64,000 nt of DNA from Wuchereria bancrofti (taxonomy: Eukaryota; Nematoda; Chromadorea; Rhabditida; Onchocercidae), in NCBI GenBank assembly GCA_005281725.1, contig SSBO01000012.1:18208561-18272560 (forward strand). The letters run 5' to 3'. Positions within the stretch are counted from its first letter, which is position 1. Each line of letters opens with the position of its first letter. The position numbers were made by a program, and so were the translations under genes. Positions 50,701 to 62,200 of the stretch are shown piece after piece. The notes beneath the pieces are model-generated. The model was not told the DNA's origin and searched no databases. It saw only the letters and a program-made list of their open reading frames with translations.

Positions 50701-52953
50701 TGGCATTAGTTCAGCCTAGTTAGTCAGTGCTGGATGTAAATGGATTAATTTGCTTTAAAGTAGAATATCCTTCAGACAATCATTCGAGATAAGGAGAATG
50801 AACTGACAAACGTACGAGCAACAATGGAACAGAACGAAGAGGTTGTAGTGAAGGTTTATTTAGAAAAGGAGCGACTTTGGCAAGAGCAGCTTGCTGACCT
50901 TAAGCAAAAGTTGCAGGTGATTGTTTCCTGGTGTTGATAAATTATAGTTAAATATATGTTTTCCTTTTACTGCAAGAAATAAATGTGTTAGTGTTTGTCA
51001 TTTACTCAGTTATGTTCTTGTTCCGATCGATGTTCACAGGAAATTCGTGACATATTATATTGAAGCAGTATTTTTGTCTCTAAAATAAGTGTTTAGGCTA
51101 GCCAACAAGGAGAAAACGCATTACGGCAGCAAATTCAACGGTGTAACGAAGAACGAGAACAATTCCGGGGTACTATACAGAATCTTACCAGTGATAAGCA
51201 AGGATTACAACGCAAAGTTAGTCTTGTCGCCATTGTTCTTGGAACAAATAAACTGTCCTGCATTTTATAAAATGTTTGCTAACAAACTTCAAATTAGAAA
51301 GGATGAGAAAAATTGGCAAAATTTTTAATAATTTCTGGATGTTAAGAAAACATATAACGCTTGGAACTTGGAGATCAAATTACTTATACCCATACCTATT
51401 TTATGTAATATGTATGTAGTATTCAAGTAGGATTAAGTCAAGGAAATAAATTTTTTAGTTTTTATAGTGTTTGCAAATAGAACGTGAATTTTTCCAACTA
51501 CGTGAGTGTTTCGATGAACTTATTCGAAATCGCGATGAAACTGTTTGCGGTCCGTGTCGCAAGCGTATCACATGTTACATTACTGCAGCAAATACTAACA
51601 ACAGTATTGTTGACAAGCGTGTTAGACCTCCACTGCCAACACCGCGGTATTCCAAGGTTTCTAAATATATATATATATATATTTTATGAGGAAGACTTAC
51701 ATGTTTATCATGCATTTCTTTCTCATATTCTTTGATCTTTGACTAATTCAATGTAAATTAAGCTTGCATTATAATGCTGCTAATTCATAGTAATTCACTA
51801 TTTCAATTAAAAATTATTTTTTCAGTTTAAAAATTTAACATGTTTTTCAATTTAAAATTAGTTTCGAAATAAAATGCAAAAACTTGGTGTCATAGCGCTA
51901 AGAATTCTCTAGGAATCGTCGTCGGAACGTGAATTACGTAATGAAGTCGATGAACTAAGAGATGAAGTGTCAACTTTGCGTGATACACTTAATGAACAAA
52001 TTGGTCTTTTTGCTGACGAAAGGAAGCGCTGGGAAGAAGAACGAATTAAGGTCTTATTTCAATTTCCTAAGCATGTTTTACGCAGAAAAATCTCATTCAT
52101 AGTCTTCAAATATGGAAATTTTGTAAATTACATAATCGGTATTTCATTGTGAAGGTAAAAAACAAGCAGAAAAATCTCTTGAAACAATTTTTTCAGCAGT
52201 GATAGCTTATAAAAGAAAGCAGTGGTAACTGTATGAAAAACTTTATGATTATTTCGAAAATTTTTGTGTTTTGCATTCATCGTGAACAAAACAGATTGTT
52301 TATAATGCTTTCCTTGTTCAATCCATATTAAGCCATGACCTTAAACTTAATTTTAAATGAGTCAAAAAGTAAAGAGAAGTGGTAGTTCGTGAATAGATAA
52401 CATTGATTTTTACGCCAGGACCATTTGTTTTTAATAATTATAGCTTTAATCGACTTTTCCGTCCTGCTGCTGCAGTGTGATTTTAGGACTAACCAGCAAC
52501 TGCTACGGTATAAGTTGAGTATGATTCATATAATAATCTCGAAAATGTTGACCGTTAAGTTTGCAGATTTTGAAATCCAGTAACTCGCCTTCGGATCGAC
52601 TGGGTCTCTTGTCGACGAACGATTCTTCATCTGTGGAAATGACTTCTCAACTATCTAGGGATTTAAAAATTCTTACCGATGGTAAATCATATATTGTTAG
52701 CCATGATCGCTTAATCTGATGATAGTCTTTAGGTACGAATTTTTTTATAATTTTGTTATAAGTTATTGTAATCTTTATCCTTCCTTATGTGCCATTTGTT
52801 TGATCGCTCTTCATTATCTAGCTTCTTTTTTCCTTAAATAAAGTGATTTTCAATAAATGTTTTTTCCCAATGAAATGACACCCTTCTATTAATGCAATTT
52901 AAATTTACGATCATTTCACAGAGCTTCCAGGTTTTATATACCAAAATTATTGA
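22560..52953 (+). CDS. LZTS/N4BP3-like (Fez1 family) coiled-coil protein
   Basis: Eighteen exons join in phase to about 896 aa: 22560-22654, 33188-33311, 34531-35144, 36046-36142, 36954-37075, 45719-45867, 46022-46092, 47696-47835, 48138-48254, 48577-48692, 49357-49553, 49985-50098, 50776-50916, 51097-51216, 51468-51656, 51913-52050, 52567-52681 and 52922-52953. The first ~650 residues are Ser/Thr/Gln/Pro-rich, with RPVAFRPY (about 430) resembling the RPTAFKPV block of LZTS1 and a Ser/Gly-rich stretch. From about residue 653 come long heptad segments (IIRDKENELTNVRATMEQN, then RELRNEVDELRDEV and LFADERKRWEEERIK), as in the LZTS/Fez1 C-terminal coiled coil. In vertebrates these proteins act at postsynaptic sites, microtubules and in Wnt or cell-cycle control. 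The family call rests on these blocks and the domain order, not on a search. Exon 1 is linked only by phase and a clean start, across a 10.5-kb intron. The last exon (ELPGFIYQNY) competes with read-through of exon 17 to a stop at 52719. Confidence 0.7.
23641..23787. repeat. (TAA)n trinucleotide repeat
   Basis: About 147 bp of TAA/ATA units with scattered substitutions (TAG, AAC) in intron 1 of the LZTS-like gene. The Leu-rich minus-strand frame across it is an artefact. Confidence 0.9.
25251..26057 (+). CDS. unrecognised acidic, Ser-rich protein ORF inside LZTS-like intron 1
   Basis: An uninterrupted frame is open from 24825 to the TGA at 26055-26057. That is much longer than chance in AT-rich sequence. 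The first in-frame ATG is at 25251 (MNEQYSTTCNDKLKK), giving 268 aa; the open part upstream may be 5' UTR or an earlier exon. The protein has Ser runs (DSSSSDLYVHSSSS), an acidic run (SDEEEEEEG), a basic patch (FTKRATRRGEKELPKAK) and several Cys near the C-terminus. It has no signal peptide or membrane segment. I recognise no family. The preceding 25100-25230 is unusually GC-rich with ACC/GCC-type repetition. It lies on the same strand as the LZTS-like gene, inside its first intron, so it may be a nested gene or an alternative first exon. A gtaagg donor at 25427, phase 1, would permit the latter. Confidence 0.45.
   Translation: MNEQYSTTCNDKLKKTIRNGAALNGVDMTVHDSSSSDLYVHSSSSGGLENIDPEINSKKGKGQQKNYLKEREKMEKSDEEEEEEGINGRLPIRLIHQPSEEGFHQVVKFTKRATRRGEKELPKAKSFAFAEFSEEEKSSSKRENISSIAISRDSTSQELDNYTTFIEQNLDAGIRFQSEYCKPDDKTYLKSANANTNSYYLNCDTTELQHLNCESVCAESEVLDETMIEADNLPQQIHKKHDQQECDRTKICLENCGSQTDEESKMFV
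26931..27000. repeat. perfect 35-bp tandem duplication
   Basis: Units 26931-26965 and 26966-27000 are identical 35-mers, each starting TCATTATTTCTTCAG. Perfect identity suggests a recent duplication or ongoing correction. It lies in LZTS-like intron 1. Confidence 0.95.
28555..28585. repeat. 13-bp perfect hairpin
   Basis: ATTGTATTAAAAC (28555-28567) and GTTTTAATACAAT (28573-28585) are perfect complements around a 5-nt loop. It is an AT-rich intronic palindrome. Confidence 0.75.
31870..31901. repeat. (TTAAA)n pentamer repeat
   Basis: About six TTAAA-type units with one substitution. It is simple sequence in LZTS-like intron 1. Confidence 0.85.
39329..39352. repeat. 11-bp near-palindrome
   Basis: AACGTGAGATT and AATCTCACGTT pair perfectly around a 2-nt spacer. 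Such a short spacer suits a protein-binding palindrome better than an RNA hairpin. Confidence 0.7.
39667..39804 (+). CDS. 45-codon small ORF in an LZTS-like intron
   Basis: An ATG-initiated 45-codon frame ends in TAG. Its translation includes RLQRRLRDLLTDLDSFLSDL, an amphipathic and heptad-like stretch unlike the Asn/Lys/Ile-rich noise around it, and local GC is higher. I recognise no family. It could be a small protein, an alternative first exon without a clear donor, or chance. Confidence 0.2.
   Translation: MRAVCLKHDRLQRRLRDLLTDLDSFLSDLFPTFLPYHSLSAFFNL
42004..43058 (-). CDS. predicted small nested gene, antisense within an LZTS-like intron
   Basis: Four exons can be joined in phase on the minus strand: 43046-43058 (MSDK, gtaagc donor), 42818-42906 (ctttttag acceptor; RIVYLFHVMAREANDRKRR; gtaaga donor), 42567-42586 (20 nt) and 42004-42211. 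The product is about 109 aa and ends at a TAA. The last exon is Lys/Thr/Ser-rich (KPKDKTATSKDTINKTDKRE) and looks disordered. Its stop overlaps a gtaagt donor, so it may instead splice on toward 41.9 kb, where a minus-strand segment ending at a gtaagc donor is also open. I recognise no family. The two larger exons look coding; the 20-nt exon is the weak link. Confidence 0.35.
45352..45374. repeat. poly-T run
   Basis: An uninterrupted T homopolymer of about 20 nt in the large intron of the LZTS-like gene. No function is implied. Confidence 0.85.
46194..46283. repeat. 31-bp imperfect inverted repeat
   Basis: Left arm 46194-46224 and right arm 46253-46283 are complementary apart from about two mismatches, with a core TAATTGTAATTCAAATTA and a 28-nt loop. 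It lies about 100 nt after LZTS-like exon 7. It could be a MITE-like remnant or a small-RNA precursor shape. I saw no target-site duplication. Confidence 0.7.
46993..47026. repeat. 15-bp perfect hairpin
   Basis: TTTGACATTAATCAA (46993-47007) and TTGATTAATGTCAAA (47012-47026) pair perfectly around the 4-nt loop ACAG. It is intronic to the LZTS-like gene. A third TTTGACA follows just downstream. Confidence 0.85.
52837..52842 (+). terminator. candidate alternative polyadenylation signal of the LZTS-like gene
   Basis: AATAAA lies inside the last intron of the LZTS-like model, about 120 nt beyond the stop (52717-52719) reached if exon 17 is not spliced. It would serve a transcript ending in exon 17. 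Confidence 0.3.
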
Positions 52954-55900
52954 ACTCGCTGTTTAAAGAAAGCGCTTTCGATCTGTTTTTTGAGTTTTTT
53001 CATATCCTTTTAGCTATCGTTTTATATTCTGAACAAAGAATCACTCAATAACCCTGGTACTTTTAATATTACCGAGTCCCTCAGTAACCTTGGTATTATA
53101 ATATCACCGAGTACAGTCGTATTCTGGGCTGATATCAAAGCAGTAGCTGTGAAGCAACATATTGAATCAGCTCAGTCAAGCATCTCATCAAATGTAATAA
53201 AATTTTGCGATACAGTATGCTTCATTATAAGAGCAGTTTTTTCTAGCAAAAATTACCAAAGGAACAAAATTTCCTACGTGAATAACCGAAGATTCCACCA
53301 GCGTATGCTGACTGCACAGTAATAAGTTCACTCTTCCGGCACGAATGTGTATGTTGGTAATGCAAGAAATATCACTGTTATAGGTTGAGATGCACTTACA
53401 AATCAGTAAAGCTTTCATGCATCCTTCTGACCCCTGATGCCAACTGTCATTTTCCGATTTTTGCTCTATGAAACAGATGGACAGTCGATGGTTCGTATTT
53501 CCGGTTTTATGATTGTGTTAATATAAGTATTTGTAAACAATTTTGTGAGTTTTTTGTGAAGTAGTTATTGTATGAAGTTGAAGATAGGACAGAAAGAGAG
53601 AAGGAAAAAAGGAGCAGCACTTGCTTTATCTGATTTATAATATCGGAAGCTACTTTCGGTTAATAGAGAAATAGTCGATGATAAATGAACAAATCAGAAT
53701 CTGATCAGAATGATGAGCAAAACAGTTTAAAATTACAGAAAATGTGATAAGGATTTGGGGCATTTGGGGAAAACGGGATTCTGTAGAAACTGAGATTTTG
53801 ATAGAAACTATTCACAATAGGATTTGAATAAACCGGAATTGTGATTGTTGGTATGGGTGTTAAAGGCCATACTTTGTGGTATTGCTGATTTATGCTTCAT
53901 ATTATTCATGATCAATAATAATAGCAAAGGTTAAGAGTGGTGAATAAGTACTTTGAATGTACATTTAAAAGGTATAAGCGATCTTTTATGAAATTTGGAA
54001 ATGTTTTTTAGAGCAGTTTCTCTTTTAATTTGGACAACCTAATGTTGAAATACAAATTAGGCTTATTTCTCCCGGACTGATGTTGAAGAGAACTACTTTA
54101 TTAATTTATAGTAGCAGAATTGAAAATAATACAAAAGTTTTTCACAAGTGAATCAGAACTTCTGAAAGCTTCTTACATAGTGTTTTTTCATTCATCAGAT
54201 ATTCCGATCGGATTATTTAGGGAAAATCTGTAGAAACAAAAGAAATGGACAAAATAAGTGAATTGCTACTTGCTGAGAAAATTAATTAAAAATTAGAAGA
54301 AGTAAAGAAAATATGATAAAAGCTTAAACAATGAAGTGATCATGCCTTACACAACGGATCAACTGATATCCTTCGGAGTGAAACAAGTTTTTTCACCATG
54401 TTTTGCTCTTCATATCTCTGTTTCAAGTTCTTTTCGTCTTATAATTCGCTCGTTCTAATCGCTTTTCGAATGGTTATTTTACCACTATTTTAAACTCACT
54501 CAGTTGAAATACCACTGTTACTTTTACCCCTTTTTTCCTTTCCTTCAGTAAATCATTACTCTTATTACTTGTTCTTATATCAAAGGAACCATTTATATTC
54601 GACAGATGTTCATTTTGAAGAGAACTTGTCAAATCATTCAAATCATGTCTTATCATTCAATTTTAAACAAAAATGCATTACCAAATGATTAATCTGAATA
54701 CTACAGAATTTTTCCAGTAAATTATTAGTCCATTATTAGTAGAACTTCTTCCCCTCACTGCTAGATAATTTTGCCTACTTCTTTTACTTCCATTACAATA
54801 ATTTTCCAAATTCTTTTTCAAACAACTTCAATATATTTAATTCATAAAATCACCTTCACATGGCATCTGATTCAGCCATCACTGATTGGCTTCATAAATT
54901 GCTATCATAATTAACATGAGCCAATCTGGTTTAATGTGTTATGCCATCCATATACGACTGAAATTGGATGGTCATCTTGTTGTGCTTAACTTTACCTTAT
55001 GATCCTTTGAAGCGTCCTTTATGTATACTGGAAAATACACAAATGTTCAGAAGTATTAAACATGTTATTGAGAGCAACATCGGTGGACATCTATCGACTC
55101 TTTGCTGCCTCATTAGAAAATGAATAGTATTTTTTCCAGTTTTTCGGACAAAACCGCTTTGTTCATTGTTTAGTTTTCTGTCAGTAGTTATCATCAATTT
55201 CTTTTTTTCTTTCTTTTTTTTTTGAGATATTTTAATCCACACATTCATAATGACTATATTGACTTTGAGAAAATAGAGCTGAAGTTGGGAAAGCTTTAGA
55301 AATTGTTTAAAATTCAAATAAATTTATCAAAGTAGTGACAGAGACAAACATGACTTATTAATATTAATTATTTATCTCTTTATAGTAAGTGCTGGTCTAA
55401 TGGCTAAAATTATCGTCGCAAATAATGAATCTAAATTTTGGCAGCTGACAGGAATTTTTCTCCCATTCAAAGATTTGAATACCTTAATGATGTATGATAT
55501 CATAAGTCAGTAAAATAAGATAACACAAAAGGTAAAAAAAATTAATAGCTATCATTTACACAATGCTGCCCGATCACTAACCAAGTAATTCGCGTTGCGT
55601 CAGTGATCCGGCGATTTTGCTTTTCTACAAATGTTCCGCATTCTTATTCCTATTTGTCGTCGTGAACGCTTTCTTTTTGCAGTTTGTATTCTCTTCGAAT
55701 CTATGATATTTTTATGACTTTTTCATTACATTTTACTAATCTTCCTTTATCATCTCATTTTGCACAAAAATCTGTTACAAGTTAAAATAATTGTGAAGGA
55801 GACAACGTAAGAAATAACTTTTCGAGCCATCTTTTAAGTTATACACCGAACCGGAAAGCGATATTGTCACAACTATATTCGGTTTCCACTAATACAAGAT

Positions 55901-56221
55901 TTCCGCGAGCAGTGACAACTTTACAATCCACCCTTCTCTGTCCCGCCCTTTACTGTGACAAGAAAGAAATATTTTAATGTGGTTTGTTTGTGCAACAACA
56001 AGCTTCAAGCATCACTGTTTCCATGAGGAGTGGTTGTTACATCCAGAAAAATTTATCTCATACCGTTTGATTCAGGAGATTATTCTTTCATCCTGCTTAG
56101 TGAATGAAGGCTTCAAGTTTTTCTTGAACAACTTTCCGATCACGGATTCGTTTAGAATCAGTTTTTGCTCCTCCACTTTTGACTATAACATATTTTACAT
56201 ACTTCTGTCTAAAAAAGGAGA
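52954..56221. other. spacer between the LZTS-like and BPI-like genes
   Basis: AT-rich, with no gene I can support. It holds a degenerate 36-bp tandem duplication (53044-53114). An 82-codon ATG frame at 55977-56225 overlaps the proposed BPI-like start codon and may be an upstream ORF or chance. The promoter of the BPI-like gene should lie here. Confidence 0.45.
53044..53114. repeat. degenerate 36-bp tandem duplication
   Basis: Units 53044-53079 and 53080-53114 share CTCA(A/G)TAACC(C/T)TGGTA and end in ACCGAGT, with several substitutions and one indel between them. It starts about 90 nt after the LZTS-like stop, so it may be in the 3' UTR. Confidence 0.7.
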
Positions 56222-59200
56222 ATGATTGTGTTGAAGGTAAGCTGTCAGAAATAAAGCTAAAGAATAAAATAAATTTTACATGGTTATTCTAGAGAAATAT
56301 GAATGTTATTCAAGAAAATTTTCGTAAGATTAGTTCAATGATAAAAAGCAATGATTCACTCATAAAATTTCATCTAATTATATCCAATGAATATTCCACA
56401 AATATCGCTGAATACTGGACAAACGTTTGATTGATTAAACCTGTATTACTTTCTCCTTCACCATCTTCATGGTCAACTTAGTTCTCCCATTCGCTTATGT
56501 CTAACTTTCTATTGCACAGTTTAACTCATATGTGCTACTATGGTCCGACATATGTATGAATTCAATCAAATTTCGAATTATTTAAGGACTGTTGAAATAT
56601 ACTGAGCAGCCAACGATAACGAAAATTTGACTTCTTCCTTTCATTTAAAACTGCATTACAACTCAATGCAATAAATTTGTTATGCGAATATTGAAAATGT
56701 TACAAAAGTTTCTGGTGTGCAGTACTTGGTGGCCTGAAGATCAACCGATAATCAATTTTTTTGTGCTACTTGTGGTCGACACAAAGTTAAAATAGACCAT
56801 AGCAACATTTCAATTTAATGTTATGGTCATCAAATTTCACTAATTAGTTAATTAGTTTGTTGAAATAAGAATGAAATGAAGTAAACGCTGCACAGACCAC
56901 TGTGAATTTAATAGTTTATTGTAAGCCAAAAGTAGTTTAGTTTTAGATTTGATTTGAGAGTATATTGTTCTCTTCCATTTCTTTCATCTTGAGAAGAATT
57001 TTATATCCTTCTCATTGATTTGATTATAGTGTGAAAGAGACTCATTAAAAATTTCCCAAATATTCTAATTTTCCTTTCTTCAATTATTTCAATGTATATT
57101 TGTTACAGTATATAGTACGATCTTTGTTTCCGTTATGCGAATCAAATTTTCCATGTTTTTTCGTACTGTAAATATTTATAGTCTATTTCAGAGTCCGTGC
57201 TTGACTTTCCAACATGTTTCTACACAGCAGGACATACGTAGGTCACTTGAAGTGTTTTTCGATAACAAAGATAAAATCAAAAATCCCAATAAATAGCTTT
57301 AGTTTACTTTCCAAATCTGAAAAAAAAAACTTTAAGGACGCCAAATTCTTATCAAATGTTAACTGAAGAGTAGAATAAAAATGCTTTCTTCACAGAATAA
57401 ATAATAGAAAATTAAACAACAGATCCTGTTCTTGAGAAATAAAAGCAAATTAATTGTACAATCAGCAAACTTCCCTAAATGCCAAAACTTTTGCACAATA
57501 TGAATTGCTGATGGTTCCTCATGTCGGACTACAAACTGATAATTGTGGACTAAAACTTTCCTTTCTTAAATTTGCATTCATCTCCATAATGCTTAACTTC
57601 ATAAAGAATTTAATGACAAATTATAAGCAAGAATTCATAGGAAATACATGAGAGTGTGAAATAATTATAAGCGCAAAAAGTGTTCACCAAAAATAATGAT
57701 GCGTAATTATCGCAAACAATACTTTTATCTATTAGGGTTGCACATTAGAAGAATGGACATTTTCCTGTCTATTCTTTTTATCGAAGACAGACAACCAGTT
57801 AGTGCTTTTACAACAGTCATTTAATCTGATTGCGTAGAATATTCTCTTAAAGATAGCTAAAGAAGCAAGCAAACGTCCCCTTCTACTTCATCTTAACTGA
57901 TGATAATTACGGTAGAAATCCCATTATTTATTAGATCAAAAAAAGTACTGTTTTGAAAGGTTTAAGTATCACAGCAGATAGATCACTTGTGACTACAGAG
58001 TAAACTAAGTTCCAAAAGCAAAATAATGTTATTGCTGTTGTTTAAAAAAATAAAAACCACTTTAAAATTTCTATTTACTCGAAATGAATCAAAATTATTT
58101 ACTGCCCAGATTTTTAATTTTAATGCACGAAATAGTTTAGCAAATACTAATTTTCTATAAATATGAATAATAAGTGTAATTCATGCCCAACGTTAATATC
58201 GTGATATTTTACAACAAATATTTCCAACTGATAAAGTAAAAAATGAAATGATTTCCGTCTGCATTACACTGACATATTTTTAGTCGACAAAGTTGAGAAA
58301 GCCTGAAAAGATTTAACGAGTATTAGATGGATTGTAGACATGGAATATATCATCAAATAACTGATCACATTATATAAACATTCAAATACCAATTAAAAAA
58401 CTTGATTTTCATAAAGATTTGAATTCCAGCTATTTGCTCCTTTCCTTCTATTACTGGAAATTGTTGTTTGGGAGTTGAGTGGAGCAAATGGTAGCGAACT
58501 TGAAGTACAACCTTTATTCAACAATGTAGATGTACTCAAAGATGGTGATGTTATCACTAGAGAAGTTCAAAAACGTGCTAGTGGAGCACTAAAGCGACCG
58601 AGAGCTGCTGGTTTTGCAAAAAACGTTGGCGCACCTCCAATTACTCCTGAAAAACCAGCGTAAGCATCACTCTTCGATTTTTAAACGTTGCAGTTTCGCA
58701 CTTCTCGGGAAGTCTCTGTGATAAGAAAAGAAAAAAGATTTTAAAAAATGGAACCAATTTTTAAGCTCTGTTTACTTAGAAAAATTATATAAAGTCGTTG
58801 CAGTATTTTAGTGTTTCATGATAGACATTTAACCAAATTATCCTCTGCAAGTTAAAAATTAATTACTTGCAGTTATATTGTTTTCAGGATAGGCTCTGTT
58901 TTCTATAGCGGTCCCAATAAAGGTAGAAGAGCGGTAGGTCAGGTAGGTGGTATGTCAACGGATTTTAATCCAGCCCTTCTTCGTGGATATCGCGGGAACC
59001 CAGGAATCAAAATCCGTGTCAACCGGCGTACTTTCCAATATGCTAATACATTACTAAATCAAATTCTTGATCGAGAAATCGTAAATATTCAGATACCTGA
59101 TGTACGCACAGAAATTAAAGAGGTACTTTAAAAAATCATTTCTTACCTCATATTTCTTTAAATTTAGATATCACTAATCACAGTAACTTCATGTGTAGTG

Positions 59201-62200
59201 CAGCTCTGATAGTTTACTCTATCAAAATTACTTCAGGTCTTCGGTGAAGCTACGGTATGTAATATCCATGTTTCCAACTATCGCTCGCCGCAATGTATAA
59301 ATATTTTTCCAGTACCACCAAAGCATATTGTTCTTAATTTGGAAGACTTCGATATTGGGTAAAGCATGCGAAACTTTTCATAAACTTGAAATCTTGATTT
59401 GTACTTTAGTATTTCATATTTAGTCGCTCTTCTGTTTAGATTCTAGAACCTTTTATTAACCAGAGTTTTTAAATGGATAATAAAAAAAAAATTAAAGTAT
59501 GAGAAAAGTAGTGGTAATGTTTCAGGGTGACGGGTAACTTAGATGGTATCGCCAGAATAATACTTCCTATCCAGCTTTCTGGTATCGTTCATGCTAATTT
59601 CTATCACGTTAGTTCAGCTTCATATTACATTCACACAAAAGTACTTATGGCTCGGATTCAAACAATGACATATTTCCAATACAAGTCCAGTTATTACATA
59701 ATTATGTTTATAATGCCTTGTTGAGCCAGCTTCTAGTGAAAATGCGTTTAATTAGAAACTTCTTTTGAACCAATTTCTTAGATCGTTTTTCTCTTACTAT
59801 TGATTGGTTTACAATTTCATATCCTAATTTTCCTTCTCTGTCGCTTGCTTATCAACCTTCAACGCATTAAGTGCACAATATTATGATGTTTTTTCGAATG
59901 TTTCTTCTGATGGATCAATTTCTAAATTACATTATATCATTTATTTGTAATTCCGAGTTACTGAACCCTCTATTTGAAATACCCTTTATGTTGAAACAAT
60001 GCGTAACTATCGTATTTTACTTTATTAATTACTACTTTACGCTGTTTAGCTTACTCAACTCGTTTGTTTACTGATTATCAGTCTTCCAGGTATCGGTCAC
60101 TATAACGGTAAAGCTGGAGCGTTCAGTGTCTGGAGCACCTCAACTGGTCTTATGTGGTTGTAATATGGAAATACCATTTGCCGATGTGTGTATTCAATGT
60201 GGTGGTCTTTTGGGTAATCTGGCAAATCTGTTTTTCCGGGTAAGACTTGTAAAAGGAAGAAAATCCGATGCAATTTCCATTTCAAATCTTTTTTGGGAAA
60301 TAATGAAACTAAGCTAGCTATTTTGAGTTGATCAGAATTAACTTTTATGAGGCAGCTAAAAGAAGCAAATTTACTGTTTCGTGAAAGAAAATGATTTTCA
60401 GCAGCAAATTTCTGAACGAGTACGTTCTATGGTACCAGATCGCTTTTGTGCAATGTTACCACAGGTAATCAATGAACGGATCAATCCTATGTTAGCTCGC
60501 ATACCACAATCAATTCCATTTACACAGTTTGCAACCTTATTCACAAATTTTCTTGGAGGATCAGTACCAGCTCATGTTAGTGATTGGATACTTTGCAGGG
60601 AAATGAAATAAGTAAAGTTTTCATCTAAAATTTCTGGAATACGGAAAAAAAGGAAAAGTTAATAGTGTGATCCTAATAATACTGAAACGGAAAGTTTCGA
60701 AAATTATCCAAAGTTAGATTTTTAATAGAAGGAAAGCAATAAACTAACAGATAAACAGAACATTCAAAAATAATAAGTCAACAAATGGCAGTGCTTGACA
60801 ATTAATTGGATGGATAGCAGAACAGAAAGAAAGAATTCGAGCTTCTTTACAATAAATTAGTGTCACGGTGGATAATAAATCGGCTTGCAAGCATTTTTCA
60901 GAATTATGTGCGACGCACATAATTCAGTTCCTTTTCCTCACACATTTTAACTTCATACGGCAGCTCAGTTTTCAAGCTTGCATACTCCAAAAATCAAACA
61001 TCAGATTTCGAATAATTCTCAAAATATGAAAAGTGTTATTAAAGAAAAGAGATATAAACAAAATCTATTGTCAATACTTCAGTGTCTCTCACCGCAATGT
61101 CAAGCACGTTCAACGACACCAAAATTACCTCCAAGCAATAGCGGTGCTGGTGCCCCTCCGCCAAGAAATCCACCATTACCACCGTTCAATCATGGTATCG
61201 AAAAAGTTAGAGATTCCAAAAACAGTATTGCCAAGGTTGCATCTACGCCAACTCACACAGTTGCGAAACAAGTGCAACGGAAGTTTGAAGACAGTGTTGA
61301 AAAGAAAGGAAAAAAAATGCAATTATTTGGAACCGGTGCTGAAAAGCGAATTGATAGTGAAACTTCTGCTAAATGGGGTATCAGCGATAAAAATAAAAAC
61401 CGTGTAGAACCTTCTGCTGGCAATGAATTAATACAAGGAAGTAATGCGCAATCTTTCCGTCAACCAACCCAAAAGGTTTGTTATTTAATTTATGTGAACT
61501 AATTATATTTGATTCGATAGCAAGTATGCATCACACATGTCTATTTTTCTTTTCTCTCTTCTTTTTCAGATTTAATTCGTTTATTAACCTATTAACCTTA
61601 CTTTATTTTTATTAGCAAATGAACGTCAGACTTTTCGAAGTTTCAATCACTTTCAGAGAAGATAATATGATGCAGTTGCCGGTATATTCATTTATGACAA
61701 AAATAAGCTTTCGGTGAGTTACAAAAACAAAAACAAAAAGACAAATAAAGCGCGGTCTTTGAAATTGATTCAACGATATAAGTGCGCCGAATTGCTTTTC
61801 AGGTTCTCAGTACTCTTGTGCATTCCTTTGCAAGGAAGAAACGAGAAGCAGCAAGATTTGAAACTTCGTCGTCAAATAGCATCACCGACTGGTCAAGAAC
61901 TGTTCATCCAATCGTGCAGTCACAGCAAACTGTAGTATTGCACTTAGCACCGACAGAAGTGCATATTAAGCAATTACAGCAGCAACAGAAACATAAGCAA
62001 AAAGCTCAGAAATTATTGCTTCAACCATCGGCACTTCCGCAGCACAATTCAAAAGCTTCTGGACAATATACTGCAATATTATCCAGTCATTTTAATAGAT
62101 CGGCAGTACGTGGTGTGCCGGTTGCCGCACAGGTCTCCAAAGCATATGGTAGGCTCCCGAATGATTACAGATCAGGTGGGATACACCAACCTGTTGGAAA

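Noticed and set aside
55977..56225. 82-codon plus-strand ORF upstream of the BPI-like gene
   Set aside because: It has no family resemblance or splice context and overlaps the proposed start exon. At most it is an upstream ORF.
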